Below the pieces are notes generated by a model, which saw only the letters and a list, made by a program, of their open reading frames with translations, had not been told where the DNA came from and made no database searches. From Campylobacter sp. CN_NE2 (lineage in GTDB: Bacteria > Campylobacterota > Campylobacteria > Campylobacterales > Campylobacteraceae), in NCBI RefSeq assembly GCF_027797465.1, contig NZ_CP115608.1, positions 1,240,001-1,304,000 of the forward strand: a DNA stretch of 64,000 bases. The letters run 5' to 3'. The position numbers were made by a program, and so were the translations under genes. Of the stretch, positions 45,118 through 53,564 are shown in pieces; the first letter of the stretch is position 1, and every line of letters begins with the position of its first letter.

Positions 45118-45519
45118 ATGGAAATAAATGATTTGTTAAAATTGGTTTCAGCTTTGCAACAAAGCCAAAAAAATGTCGATAAATTCGAAAAACAACCTGA
45201 AAATTTCGTTCAAAAATTTTTGGGTTCAAATATGAATCCTGATACGCTAAATGCGATTATAGCAGGAATCGGTGCAAATTTTTTAGGTCAAAAACAAGCA
45301 AACGCAGTCGATAAAGCTTCCGGCATTGATTTTAATTCACTTATAGCAAGACTTGCGGTTGCTAAATTTGATACTAACGGCGACGGAAAGCTAGATTTGG
45401 CTGATTTACCGGGACTTGCTAGTAACTTTTTGGGCGGAAATAAACAAAACGCTCAACAACAAAACTCAGGCGGATTAGATCTTGGAATGCTTGGCGCACT
45501 TCTAAAAGGTCTAAAATAA
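45118..45519 (+). CDS. Hypothetical protein with an EF-hand-like loop
   Basis: 133 residues, Gln/Asn-rich, no signal peptide. Residues about 88-100 read DTNGDGKLDLADL, a good match to the calcium loop of EF-hands or dockerins (D-x-N-x-D-G-x-L/I-x-x-x-D). The rest is helical (LLKLVSALQQSQKNVDKFEK, LNAIIAGIGANFLGQKQANA) with a Gly/Leu-rich end. Directly downstream of YegP in one operon, suggesting a joint role. Confidence 0.65.
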   Translation: MEINDLLKLVSALQQSQKNVDKFEKQPENFVQKFLGSNMNPDTLNAIIAGIGANFLGQKQANAVDKASGIDFNSLIARLAVAKFDTNGDGKLDLADLPGLASNFLGGNKQNAQQQNSGGLDLGMLGALLKGLK

Positions 45520-45525
45520 CAAAAT

Positions 45526-45549
45526 TTGTGCGGAATTTTTTCCGCACAA
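45526..45549 (+). terminator. Hairpin after the EF-hand-like gene
   Basis: TTGTGCGGAA (45526) / TTCCGCACAA (45540-45549), a 10-bp perfect stem with loop TTTT. No U run follows. Confidence 0.55.
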
Positions 45550-45598
45550 GCTCTAAATTATAAAAATTCTTATCTCGTTATATTTTATTTAATAAAAA

Positions 45599-45630
45599 TT
45601 GATTGCAAATTTAAAAAAAGATATTATTAT
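45599..45630 (+). promoter_or_regulatory. Promoter of the candidate sRNA
   Basis: TTGATT 45599-45604, 17 bp, TATTAT 45622-45627 (or the overlapping 45625-45630). Nothing coding begins downstream until moaC at 45762, beyond a terminator. Confidence 0.6.
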
Positions 45631-45633
45631 TCC

Positions 45634-45700
45634 GTTGTCCGACAAGATAAAAACCTCCTTTTTGTATTGACCCGAGCTCTTCCAACGGCTCGGGTTTTTT
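45634..45700 (+). ncRNA. Candidate small RNA with CCTCC anti-SD stretch
   Basis: About 67 nt from the predicted start near 45634 to a strong terminator. It contains AAAACCTCCTTTTTG (45650-45664), complementary to Shine-Dalgarno sequences (AAGGAGG), in an apparently unpaired region. It ends in the stem CCCGAGC/GCTCGGG with seven T's. No open frame fits. C/U-rich stretches that pair with ribosome-binding sites are known in epsilonproteobacterial sRNAs such as RepG of Helicobacter. The family is not identified. Confidence 0.55.
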
Positions 45701-45701
45701 T
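45671..45701 (+). terminator. Rho-independent terminator of the candidate sRNA
   Basis: CCCGAGC (45671) / GCTCGGG (45688-45694) followed by T7. The GC-rich stem stands out from the AT-rich surroundings. Confidence 0.88.
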
Positions 45702-45761
45702 ATTTTTACCCTTAATTTTATTAAATTTGCTATAATCGTCTTTTTAAAACAAGGAAAAATT

Positions 45762-46232
45762 ATGCTAACACATTTAGATGAAAATAATATGCCAAAAATG
45801 GTTGATGTGGGCGAAAAAGCCGAAACTAAGCGAGTCGCAACAGCTAGCGGGGTTATAAAAATGAGCCGCGAGGCATTTGAAGCGGTGCGAAATAATACCG
45901 CAAAAAAAGGTCCTGTTTTGCAAACGGCGGTGGTTGCAGCCATAATGGGAGCAAAAAAAACAAGCGAATTAATCCCGATGACGCACCCGCTTTTTATAAA
46001 TTCGGTTAAAACAGACATTGAAGAGTTAAGCGAAATTTGTGCGTTTAGACTTTTTGTAACGGTTAAAATTTTTGGCAAAACAGGTGTTGAAATGGAAGCG
46101 CTAACAGGCGTTAGCGTGGGACTTTTAACGATTTACGATATGGTAAAAGCAATCGATAAATCAATGGAAATTTCTGAAATTAGACTAGAAAGCAAGAGCG
46201 GAGGCAAAAGTGGCGAGTATTTGCGATGTTAA
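45762..46232 (+). CDS. moaC: Cyclic pyranopterin monophosphate synthase MoaC
   Basis: 156 residues. Molybdenum cofactor synthesis, second step. MTHPLFINS (SELIPMTHP), [30 protein letters not shown] and SKSGGKSG match MoaC including the catalytic Lys/Asp region. RBS AAGGAAAA. Its end overlaps the next gene by 23 bases. Confidence 0.95.
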   Translation: MLTHLDENNMPKMVDVGEKAETKRVATASGVIKMSREAFEAVRNNTAKKGPVLQTAVVAAIMGAKKTSELIPMTHPLFINSVKTDIEELSEICAFRLFVTVKIFGKTGVEMEALTGVSVGLLTIYDMVKAIDKSMEISEIRLESKSGGKSGEYLRC

Positions 46233-46476
46233 TGGTAAAAAACCAAAGATAGAGTATCCAAATTTTTGGCAATACAAAGTGATTTTAGAGACTATCAGGC
46301 ACGAAAGAGCGCATATCGAAGAGCTTTTAAAGGGCGAAGAGTATAAAATTTCGTTTTCAAATTTTTCAAACGGCGGAAAATTTAGTAGTTTTAATGTCGC
46401 TGTGTTGGTTGATAGTGATGAAAAAAGAGTTGAGATTTTTGATAAATTAAGAGCAAATTTCAAATTTGTATTATAG
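46210..46476 (+). CDS. DUF493 (YbeD-like) protein
   Basis: 88 residues from GTG 46210 (GGAGGC upstream, inside moaC). [72 protein letters not shown] follows the DUF493 pattern of a small ferredoxin-like fold. The moaC-DUF493-coiled-coil order is kept in C. jejuni. Confidence 0.85.
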   Translation: MASICDVNGKKPKIEYPNFWQYKVILETIRHERAHIEELLKGEEYKISFSNFSNGGKFSSFNVAVLVDSDEKRVEIFDKLRANFKFVL

Positions 46477-46485
46477 GGGAGTGTG

Positions 46486-47760
46486 ATGAGTAAATTTTTT
46501 GATAACCTAAAAGAAAAATTAGGTTCCGCTGAGCTTAGTCAAAGCATTGAAAATTTGGCGTTTGATGAGAGTTTAAGGGCATTTCGTGGGCTTGATAGAG
46601 AAGCGAAAAATAAAAAAGCAAGTTCGCTTTTTAGTAAATTTTGCGCAGATTTAAAAAAGCTTGAAATTTTGGACGAAAAAAGCGTAAAAGCTGTTCTTTT
46701 GGGGCTTAAAAAGGCGATTTGTGATGAAGAAGAGCAGTATTTATTTAAGCTGATTTACGAAGCCGACAAACTAAAAAAACAAATTTTTGCTCAACGAGCC
46801 GAGATGAAAAACGCCGTTTCGAGCGGCTTTGAAGCGATAGAAAATTCGGTTAAAGACGGCAAATTTGACAAAAAAGATGAAATTTTAGGTATCTTAAACG
46901 ATGTTTTGATAAACGAACTTGATATGAAAGGCATTTTAAAAGAAAGCTCTGAACTTGCCTTTATTTCGGTTATCGAAAATGGTTTGGATATAAAAGAAAC
47001 TGCGCACGAAGTGGCGAAAAATATCGTTTTTATGTCGATAAATGATGGCGAATTTAAAAAATCTCGCATTTTGCAGATTGCTAAAATCGTTGTTTCAAGG
47101 GCGATTTTAGTAGCAAATGAGAGTAAAATTTACGCTAGTGAGCTAATTTGCGGTGCCGTTAGTGGAGCAAACGACGGAATTTTAAAATCAATCGAAAAAT
47201 TTAAAGACAATCTAAACTTTGCGCCCGATGAGGTGGTGGCGAATTTAGAAGATACAAGAAGTGAAATTCCGCACATTCAGAACGAATTTAGCGCACTTTT
47301 AAAAGAGTTTCATGCCAAAGCAGACGAACCTGCAAAAAGTGCGTTGCAAAAGGTTTTAGATGACGAATTTAGCGGATATGCGGGTAAATTTAAGAAAATT
47401 TCAACCGAGCTTTCAGATCAAATAAATGCAAAAATCGAAGAGCTTGATTTGGAAAGCAAATACAAAGAAATCGCAAAAATCGGCAATGAAAAATTTGAAG
47501 AGCTTAAAAAAGAATTCAATGAAAAAAGTTCTAAATTTATCGAAAATTTGGATTTAGATGAAAAATTTAATGACATTAAAAAAGAATTTTTGGATTTTGA
47601 GAAAAAATTGGGTGAAAAATTTAACGAATTTAAAAACTCAGACACGGCAAAAAACTTCAACGAAAAAGCCAAAGAATTTGGCGCAAGAGCCTTTGAAGCT
47701 GCGAAAAATTCGCTAAAAACTAAAAAAACAGGCGAAGATAAAAAAGACGAAAATAAATAA
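46486..47760 (+). CDS. Helical coiled-coil protein (DUF6781-like), conserved in Campylobacter
   Basis: 424 residues from ATG 46486 (GGGGAG upstream; a GTG one codon earlier is possible). Helical, rich in Lys and Glu. Residues about 100-250 form a compact block (SAVKDGKFDKKDEILGILNDVLINELDMKGIL...AAREVAKNIVFMSIN type). The C-terminal half is coiled coil (LSDQINAKIEELDLESKYKEIAKIGNEKFEELKKEFNEKSSKF), with four repeats of a 'KFxExxKKEFxxF' flavour, ending in a Lys-rich tail. It looks like the family named DUF6781. It may act as a scaffold or storage-granule (phasin-like) protein, which is only a guess. Confidence 0.7.
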   Translation: MSKFFDNLKEKLGSAELSQSIENLAFDESLRAFRGLDREAKNKKASSLFSKFCADLKKLEILDEKSVKAVLLGLKKAICDEEEQYLFKLIYEADKLKKQIFAQRAEMKNAVSSGFEAIENSVKDGKFDKKDEILGILNDVLINELDMKGILKESSELAFISVIENGLDIKETAHEVAKNIVFMSINDGEFKKSRILQIAKIVVSRAILVANESKIYASELICGAVSGANDGILKSIEKFKDNLNFAPDEVVANLEDTRSEIPHIQNEFSALLKEFHAKADEPAKSALQKVLDDEFSGYAGKFKKISTELSDQINAKIEELDLESKYKEIAKIGNEKFEELKKEFNEKSSKFIENLDLDEKFNDIKKEFLDFEKKLGEKFNEFKNSDTAKNFNEKAKEFGARAFEAAKNSLKTKKTGEDKKDENK

Positions 47761-47772
47761 TCTTTAATTACT

Positions 47773-47806
47773 AATTTGACGGCATTTTCAAATTTGCCGT
47801 CAAATT
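47773..47806 (+). terminator. Terminator after the coiled-coil gene
   Basis: TTTGACGGCA (47775-47784) / TGCCGTCAAA (47795-47804) with flanking A/T. The span 47807-48057 holds a B-end fragment and element A4 instead of genes. Confidence 0.7.
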
Positions 47807-47859
47807 TAAAATGCGTATGCAAGTGATTTCGTAGATGATTTCAATTTAAATTAGATATA

Positions 47860-47875
47860 CAAATGCCGATGATTT
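47860..47875 (-). repeat. Fragment of a family B element (end motif)
   Basis: CAAATGCCGATGATTT is the reverse complement of the B2 end (AAATCATCGGCATTTG). The B start motif is absent; element A4 lies where it would be. Confidence 0.55.
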
Positions 47876-47900
47876 AGAAATTTGGTTAATTTTATAAAAG

Positions 47901-48024
47901 TATTCAAGACAGAGTGGGTATAGTAATTATTTAAATTTCTCTGTTTCAAGCGAAGCTACCTGAGTCGGTAGTGAGTGATGGAACAGAGAAATTTAAATAA
48001 TTAATCTAGTCGATATGGGGAATT
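47901..48024 (-). repeat. Dispersed palindromic element, family A, copy 4
   Basis: On the minus strand it starts AATTCCCCATA about 33 bases after the dcuB-like stop and ends TGTCTTGAATA. Arms 47925-47947 and 47980-48002 pair in 22 of 23 positions (core TTTAAATTTCTCTGTT). The apex is ATCACTCACTACC...GGTAGCTTCGCTTG, again with CTACC/GGTAG. Confidence 0.82.
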
Positions 48025-48050
48025 TCGGAAGCAATAAATTTGCTTCCGAA
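48024..48050 (-). terminator. Terminator of the dcuB-like gene
   Basis: TTCGGAAGCAA (48024-48034) / TTGCTTCCGAA (48040-48050), an 11-bp perfect stem between the stop codon and element A4. Confidence 0.7.
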
Positions 48051-48057
48051 TTAACTA

Positions 48058-49458
48058 TTATAGATAGCCATAAACTCCGGCTAGAATATAACCTACAACG
48101 CATGAAGTAAATACGCCGATTAATCCTGGGAATATAAAGCTGTGGTTGATTACAAATTTTCCTATGTGGGTCGTGCCTGTGCGGTCAAATTGGATAGCCG
48201 CAAGGTCACTTGGGTATGTAGGAAGGATATAATAACCATAGCAAGCAGGTGCAAACGCAGCAATAACGCCCGGACTTACGCCGATACCTAGTGCAATCGG
48301 AACAAACGCAGCCAAAGCCGCAGCTTGTGAATTAACAAATTTTGAAATCAATAAAAGCATAACAGCATAGGTCCAAGGGTGAGCTTGAACTACGCCACCA
48401 AGCGCTTCTTTAAACATTTTTGTATGAACTGCAAACATAGTATCTGCCATCCATGAAATTCCAAAAACGGCAACCAAAGCAATCATACCTGAGCGGAAAA
48501 TTTCGTTTCTGCTGATTTTGTTTGCATCTGTTTTTGTAAAGATGATAATAAGCGCACCGGCTAGTAGCATAAATAGTTGGATAACATCTGTCATGCTCAT
48601 AGGAGATAATTTAGCAGGATCTTTTGCACTTGGCCATGCAGGGCGAAGTTCTTTAAAATAACCCAAAACAGCAACAACAACGATAATGCCTAAGAAAATC
48701 CACATAGCAACCCATTTTTGTTTTTCTAGTTTTACGCCAAGTAGCGAAGCGCCTTCGTTTTCGCCATAAACATAGTGTCTAAATTCAGGATCTTTCATCT
48801 TTTCTTGGAATTCTTCATCTTTTTCCAAGTCTTTGCCCCTAAACATACTAAATAGACCGATTGCTAAAACACCACAATATGTAGATGGGAAAGTGATTTT
48901 TAATAAATCCAAATATCCGTCAAAATTTGGTAATTTTGTCTCGGCTGCAAGTAAAAATGCAGTTAGCGACACAACGGCAACTGAAACCGGACTTGCGATA
49001 ATGCCCATTTGCGCTGAAACAGAACCTGCTGCCATAGGACGCTCAGGGCGAATATTGTTTTTAATCGCAACATCGTAGATGATAGGCAAAACGGTATAAA
49101 CAACATGTCCTGTTCCACAAAGAACGGTTAGGGTGCAGGTTACAAAACCGGCTAAAATGCTTACATATTTTGGATGCTTTCGCAAAACTCTTTCGGCTAT
49201 TTGCAACATACAGTCCAAACCGCCGCTTGCTTGTAGTGTCGCACTTGCAACAACAACCGCAAGAATAACCAACATAACGGTAATCGCAGGTTTTCCTGGT
49301 TGGATATGGAATAAAAATACCATTACCAAAAGACCGATACCGCCTAGCAAACCAAGGGCTATACCGCCCTTTCTAGCGCCGTAAAACAAACAACCAAGCA
49401 CTATCAACAATTGAAGTGCAAATTGTGTTCCTTGGCTCAATTCAGTTAAAAAACTCAT
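48058..49458 (-). CDS. Anaerobic C4-dicarboxylate transporter (DcuA/DcuB family)
   Basis: 466 residues with about ten to twelve membrane segments. Family blocks: [107 protein letters not shown], and [24 protein letters not shown]. It exchanges fumarate, succinate, malate or aspartate in anaerobic respiration. The length is nearer DcuB (446) than DcuA (433), but which paralogue it is cannot be decided. Fumarase genes lie 4 kb away. The 300-base upstream spacer contains AT-rich promoter sequence only. Confidence 0.92.
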   Translation of the reverse strand: MSFLTELSQGTQFALQLLIVLGCLFYGARKGGIALGLLGGIGLLVMVFLFHIQPGKPAITVMLVILAVVVASATLQASGGLDCMLQIAERVLRKHPKYVSILAGFVTCTLTVLCGTGHVVYTVLPIIYDVAIKNNIRPERPMAAGSVSAQMGIIASPVSVAVVSLTAFLLAAETKLPNFDGYLDLLKITFPSTYCGVLAIGLFSMFRGKDLEKDEEFQEKMKDPEFRHYVYGENEGASLLGVKLEKQKWVAMWIFLGIIVVVAVLGYFKELRPAWPSAKDPAKLSPMSMTDVIQLFMLLAGALIIIFTKTDANKISRNEIFRSGMIALVAVFGISWMADTMFAVHTKMFKEALGGVVQAHPWTYAVMLLLISKFVNSQAAALAAFVPIALGIGVSPGVIAAFAPACYGYYILPTYPSDLAAIQFDRTGTTHIGKFVINHSFIFPGLIGVFTSCVVGYILAGVYGYL

Positions 49459-49758
49459 TGTTGTTCCTTTCTATTGAACTTAATTTTTATTTTATAGCTT
49501 TGCTATTTAAAATTTAATTAAAATTTACAATAAACGATGAAAAATTTAAATTTATTTAATCATTTAAGACTTAAATTATCTCCTAAATTTGGACATATTT
49601 GCAAAAATATTATCAAAATATTGCTTATATAGATTAAGAAAAAATTTAATAATTTTGCAAAACATTACCAAATTTAAGATAAAATTAGCAAATTTGATTA
49701 AGTCTGATTGAAGTTGTTAAATGATAGAATTTTATGAAATTTTCACAAGGAGAATAGT

Positions 49759-50583
49759 ATGAAAAAATTGGTTTTATTGGTTTCTATTTTTATAGGTGTT
49801 ATTTTTTCAGGTTGTGCTAGCACCACGCAAGGTGGCGTTGTAGGCGCAAACAGAACTCAGCTTTTGGTGGTGAGTGAAGAAGCGATGAATCAAAGTGCTA
49901 CTTTGGCGTATGCCGATACTTTGAAAAAAGCAAACGCTTCAAAAACGCTAAATACAGACAAAAAACAAACACAAAGAGTGAAAACAATTTCAAATAAACT
50001 TATAAATCAAGTCGGAGTTTTTAGACCTGATGCGTTAAAATGGAATTGGGAAGTAAATGTAATCAATGATAAAACGGTTAATGCCTGGTGTATGCCCGGA
50101 GGCAAAATCGCCGTTTATACGGGCATTATAAATTCGCTTAAACTAACCGATGCCGAGTTGGCAGCCGTTATCGGACATGAGATTGCTCATGCTTTAAGAG
50201 AACACAGCAGGGAACAGGCTTCACAAGATCAACTTAAAAATGTAGGAATTTTTGCAGTTAGCCAAGCAGCAGGACTTGGTGATCTAGGAACTGCCGCGGT
50301 TAATATGGCGGCTCACTACACCATATCTTTGCCGTTTTCAAGAAGCCACGAGAGCGAAGCCGATTTGATGGGACTTGAACTAATGGCAAGAGCAGGATAC
50401 GATCCAAATGCAGCTGTAAATGTATGGAAAAAGATGAGCCTATTAAGCGAGGGTAGCACACCGCAATTTTTATCAACTCACCCGTCAAATGAAACACGAA
50501 TTCAAGAGTTAAATAAGGCTATTCCAAAGGTTATGCCTTTGTATGAAGCGACAAAAAAATCAACAAAAACTGCTAAAAAGTAG
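49759..50583 (+). CDS. M48-family metalloprotease lipoprotein (LoiP/BepA-like)
   Basis: 274 residues with lipobox FSGC (Cys19). The zinc site HEIAH is at 140-144 and the third ligand is the Glu of SHESEADLMGLELMARAGYDP. FLSTHPSNETRIQEL closes the domain. It is probably a periplasmic outer-membrane-associated peptidase that removes misassembled proteins. The upstream -10 candidate TAGAAT lies near 49725; a 12-bp terminator follows. Confidence 0.9.
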   Translation: MKKLVLLVSIFIGVIFSGCASTTQGGVVGANRTQLLVVSEEAMNQSATLAYADTLKKANASKTLNTDKKQTQRVKTISNKLINQVGVFRPDALKWNWEVNVINDKTVNAWCMPGGKIAVYTGIINSLKLTDAELAAVIGHEIAHALREHSREQASQDQLKNVGIFAVSQAAGLGDLGTAAVNMAAHYTISLPFSRSHESEADLMGLELMARAGYDPNAAVNVWKKMSLLSEGSTPQFLSTHPSNETRIQELNKAIPKVMPLYEATKKSTKTAKK

Positions 50584-50593
50584 TTAAATTTAC

Positions 50594-50637
50594 GGCTTTA
50601 AATTTGTGTAAATTTGCATAAATTTAAAGCCTTTTTT
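50594..50637 (+). terminator. Terminator after the M48 lipoprotein gene
   Basis: GGCTTTAAATTT (50594) / AAATTTAAAGCC (50620-50631) followed by TTTTTT. The remaining spacer to 50820 contains a -10 candidate TATAAT at 50782 and no gene. Confidence 0.8.
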
Positions 50638-50820
50638 GATTGCAAAATTTATAATATTTCATTAAATTTCACTTAAATTTAGCAAATTTTAATGCAAATT
50701 TCCATATTCAAATTTGGCTCAAAAACTCGGTGCTGTCGCAATCAACGCAAATTTAAATTTTTTTATTTACAAAATTTTTGATATAATTTGCTTTTATTTT
50801 TTAAATTTAAGGATTAAATT

Positions 50821-52134
50821 TTGGACACGGATCATTCGGTCTTTATGCTTTTACTCGCTTTTGTTTTAATTTTTTTAAATGCTTTTTTTGTTTTATCTGA
50901 ATTTGCTCTTGTTAAAGTTCGTCGCTCAAAACTCGAAGAAATGGTTAAAGATAAGGTAAGTAATGCAAAACTTGCGCTAAAAATGACAAATTCAATCGAT
51001 ACATATTTAAGCGCTTGTCAAATCGGCATTACTCTTGCTTCGCTAGCACTTGGTTGGATAGGCGAACCTGCTGTCGCAAGACTTTTAAAAGAACCGCTTA
51101 GTGCTTATGGTTTTAGCACTACTGCTGTGCATACTATTAGCGTTGTTATCGCTTTTAGCGTTATTACGATTTTGCATATTGTCTTAGGCGAACAGGCTCC
51201 AAAGCTAATCGCTATCGCAAAATCCGAAAAAATCGTGCTTTGGATTGCTAGACCGCTGTATTATTTTTGGGTTTTGTGCCTGCCTGCGATTAAGGCGTTT
51301 GATTTTATCGCTTCAAGCGTGGTTAGACTTTTTGGAATTCGTGCCGTCAAAGATAGCGAAGTAGCGCACTCCGAAGAAGAGATAAAAATCATAGCAAGCG
51401 AAAGCCTTAAAGGCGGAGTTTTGGATTCCTTAGAGACTGAAATCATCAAAAATGCCGTTGAATTCGGCGATACGGTGGCAAAAGAGATAATGACGCCTAG
51501 GAAAGATTTGATTTGTCTAAATAAGCAAAAAAGCTATGAAGAAAATTATAAAATTATGATAGATAGCAAATTTACTCGCTTTCCTTATATCGACGGAAGC
51601 AAGGATAATGTGCTAGGGCTTATCCATATCAGGGATATTTTGCAACATAGTGGCGAGAAAAATTTTGATAAAATCGTGCGAAAAATAATAATAGTTCCCG
51701 AAAATAGCCCGATTTCAAAAATTTTGCCGATGATGAATAAAGAGCGAATTTCAGCCGCCCTTGTCATCGATGAATACGGCGGTACGGCAGGGCTTCTTAC
51801 TATGGAAGACATTATCGAAGAGATTTTTGGCGAGATAAACGACGAGCACGATGATAAAAATTTGGCTTATAAAAAACTTGATGATAAATCTTACGAATTC
51901 AAAGGTCGCTTTGAGATCGAAAGTGTTGAAGAGCTAATGGAAATAGCCTTTGATGATGAAACCGAACAACTAACCATAGGCGGTTATGTCTTTAACCTAC
52001 TTGGTCGTTTGCCGGTTGTCGGTGATGTCATCGAAGATGAAAACTGCATTTATGAAGTGCTTAAAATGGACGGCACGACAATCGGTTCGGTAAAAGTCAG
52101 CCTAAAAGATGAAAATAAGACACAAAACGACTAA
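50821..52134 (+). CDS. Hemolysin-family CNNM/CBS/CorC_HlyC membrane protein
   Basis: 437 residues from a TTG start with AAGGATT eight bases upstream. Order: CNNM/DUF21 transmembrane domain at 1-195 (FLNAFFVLSEFALVKVRRSKLEE, DTYLSACQIGITLASLALGWIGEP), two CBS motifs at about 215-340 (IMTPRKDLICLNKQ, ALVIDEYGGTAGLLTMEDIIEEIFG), and the C-terminal CorC_HlyC domain at 355-430 (LLGRLPVVGDVI). These proteins handle Mg2+ and other cations. The 'hemolysin' name is historical. Confidence 0.93.
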   Translation: MDTDHSVFMLLLAFVLIFLNAFFVLSEFALVKVRRSKLEEMVKDKVSNAKLALKMTNSIDTYLSACQIGITLASLALGWIGEPAVARLLKEPLSAYGFSTTAVHTISVVIAFSVITILHIVLGEQAPKLIAIAKSEKIVLWIARPLYYFWVLCLPAIKAFDFIASSVVRLFGIRAVKDSEVAHSEEEIKIIASESLKGGVLDSLETEIIKNAVEFGDTVAKEIMTPRKDLICLNKQKSYEENYKIMIDSKFTRFPYIDGSKDNVLGLIHIRDILQHSGEKNFDKIVRKIIIVPENSPISKILPMMNKERISAALVIDEYGGTAGLLTMEDIIEEIFGEINDEHDDKNLAYKKLDDKSYEFKGRFEIESVEELMEIAFDDETEQLTIGGYVFNLLGRLPVVGDVIEDENCIYEVLKMDGTTIGSVKVSLKDENKTQND

Positions 52135-52191
52135 ATTTAAAGTTTTTTTATCGTAATTTTTTAAAATTTGCAAATTTTATTTCGACTTGTT

Positions 52192-52260
52192 AAATTTTGT
52201 AGAATTGGGCAATGAATTTGGAGAATCGTTCTACTGATTTTTTCATCTTTTTTATATAAT
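52192..52260 (+). promoter_or_regulatory. Two-unit direct-repeat promoter element upstream of the flavodoxin lipoprotein
   Basis: The first unit has one extra T (AAATTTTGTAGAATT) and the second reads GAATTTGGAGAATC; AGAATT to AGAATC is again 21 bp. It closes with GTTCTA at 52233. The -10 box TATAAT is at 52255-52260 (21 bp gap), the ATG at 52299. This is about 42 kb from the other copies, so the element marks a regulon and not one local duplication. Confidence 0.75.
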
Positions 52261-52298
52261 TTCTTTGTTTAGAATCAAATTTAAAACAAGGAAAAACG

Positions 52299-52910
52299 AT
52301 GAAGAAAATTTTGATTTTTTTTGTGATGATTTTTTTTGGGTGTGCGGGAAATGCCGCCGACACGAAGGTTTCGCAAAGCTTTAATATGAGCGATAAAAAG
52401 ATTTTGATCGCGTATTTTTCTAGGGCTGATGAGAATTATCAGGTAGGCTATATAGAAAAAGGCAACACAGAGATTTTAGCTGAATTTTTGGCTGAATTTA
52501 GTGGCGGAAAACTATTTAAAATCGAAACTTTAAAGCCTTACGCAAAAGGCTATCAAGAAGCCATTGATTACGCAAAAAGCGAACAAAAACGAAGTGCTCG
52601 TCCTGAGATTAAGCCATTTGGTGATGATATTGCTAATTATGACGCCATATTTTTGGGCTTTCCGACTTGGTGGGGCGATTTGCCGATGGGTGTTTTTACA
52701 TTTTTAGAAAGCGTGAATTTGCAAGGCAAACCGATTTTTGTCTTCAACACACACGAAGGAAGCGGCTTAGATAGGACGGTAAATTCGGTCGAGAAAACGA
52801 CAAAAAACAAAGTTTTGGGATATTTTAGCATTAGGGGTGCTGTCGCACAAAACGAACGCGAAAAGGCGAAAAAAGAGCTAAAAGCGTGGTTTGATAAGAT
52901 TAATAACTAA
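52299..52910 (+). CDS. Exported flavodoxin-family lipoprotein
   Basis: 203 residues. The lipoprotein signal ends in FFGC (Cys15). The domain has YFSRADENYQVGYIEKGNTEIL (Flavodoxin_4-type FMN loop), FLGFPTWWGDLPMGVFTFLES and FVFNTHEGSGLDRTVNSVEK. This is a flavodoxin fold carried on a lipid anchor, so it would act in the periplasm, where classical flavodoxins do not. Its promoter carries the 21-bp half-sites, and the next gene is a haem-type membrane protein, as at 2292-4486. Confidence 0.88.
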   Translation: MKKILIFFVMIFFGCAGNAADTKVSQSFNMSDKKILIAYFSRADENYQVGYIEKGNTEILAEFLAEFSGGKLFKIETLKPYAKGYQEAIDYAKSEQKRSARPEIKPFGDDIANYDAIFLGFPTWWGDLPMGVFTFLESVNLQGKPIFVFNTHEGSGLDRTVNSVEKTTKNKVLGYFSIRGAVAQNEREKAKKELKAWFDKINN

Positions 52911-52923
52911 ATTTTGCAAATTT

Positions 52924-53532
52924 ATGATGAAAAAATACGCTAGATTTTTTTATTTGACGGCGATTTTGTGCCTTATTTTGAGCATGAATTACAAAAAAAT
53001 CGGCGAATTTGTGCATGAAATTTTGGGCTTAATCATTGTGATTTTTGCTCTAACTCACGCATTTTTTAGACGAAAAAATCTTGCTAAATTTAATAGAAAA
53101 TTTTTTAGAAGCATTTTAAATTTGACGCTTTTATTTACGCTGTGTGCGACTTTTGTGAGTGCTGTTTTTCTCTCTGAATATATTTTTGCGTTTGCCGATT
53201 TTGGATTTGGCTCAGACAGCGCAAAAAATATCCACATGTTTGCTACGCATTTGTTATTTTTACTCGCAAGTATCCATATCGGCTTAAATTTAAAAATTTT
53301 AGCAAATTTAAAGAGCATAAAATTTAATAAATTCGTCAAATTTGCTCTATTTTTGGCGCTTTTATCTTTTGGAATTTACTCATTTGTTGATTTGCATTTT
53401 TATGAATATCTGTTTTTTAAAGTAGGCTTTGGGCTTGAAAATAAAAATTCGCTAATACTAAGCATTTGCGAATATTTGGCGATTTTTGGTGCGATTATTT
53501 TTGCGGTGAGAGTTTTTAGTTTTAAAAGATAA
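52924..53532 (+). CDS. Four-TM DUF4405-like (cytochrome b type) membrane protein
   Basis: 202 residues from ATG 52924 (MMKKYARFFYLTAILCL); an earlier TTG overlapping the flavodoxin gene is less likely. Hydrophobic helices with paired histidines: HEILGLIIVIFALTHAFF and IHMFATHLLFLLASIHIGLNL, the same pattern as the protein at 2292-2960. It probably carries haem b and may pass electrons between the quinone pool and the adjacent periplasmic flavodoxin (inference). A shared terminator ends the unit. Confidence 0.65.
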   Translation: MMKKYARFFYLTAILCLILSMNYKKIGEFVHEILGLIIVIFALTHAFFRRKNLAKFNRKFFRSILNLTLLFTLCATFVSAVFLSEYIFAFADFGFGSDSAKNIHMFATHLLFLLASIHIGLNLKILANLKSIKFNKFVKFALFLALLSFGIYSFVDLHFYEYLFFKVGFGLENKNSLILSICEYLAIFGAIIFAVRVFSFKR

Positions 53533-53560
53533 ACCAAAGCGAATTTCGCTTTGGTTTTTT
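53531..53560. terminator. Bidirectional terminator
   Basis: AAACCAAAGCGAA (53531-53543) / TTCGCTTTGGTTT (53545-53557), then T's; it serves the haem-type protein gene on plus and fumarase on minus. Confidence 0.88.
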
Positions 53561-53564
53561 AAAT

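Noticed and set aside
9799-48024. Families A and B as CRISPR arrays or as insertion-sequence ends
   Set aside because: Copies are kilobases apart and single, with no regular spacers and no cas or transposase genes; they are better described as dispersed palindromes.
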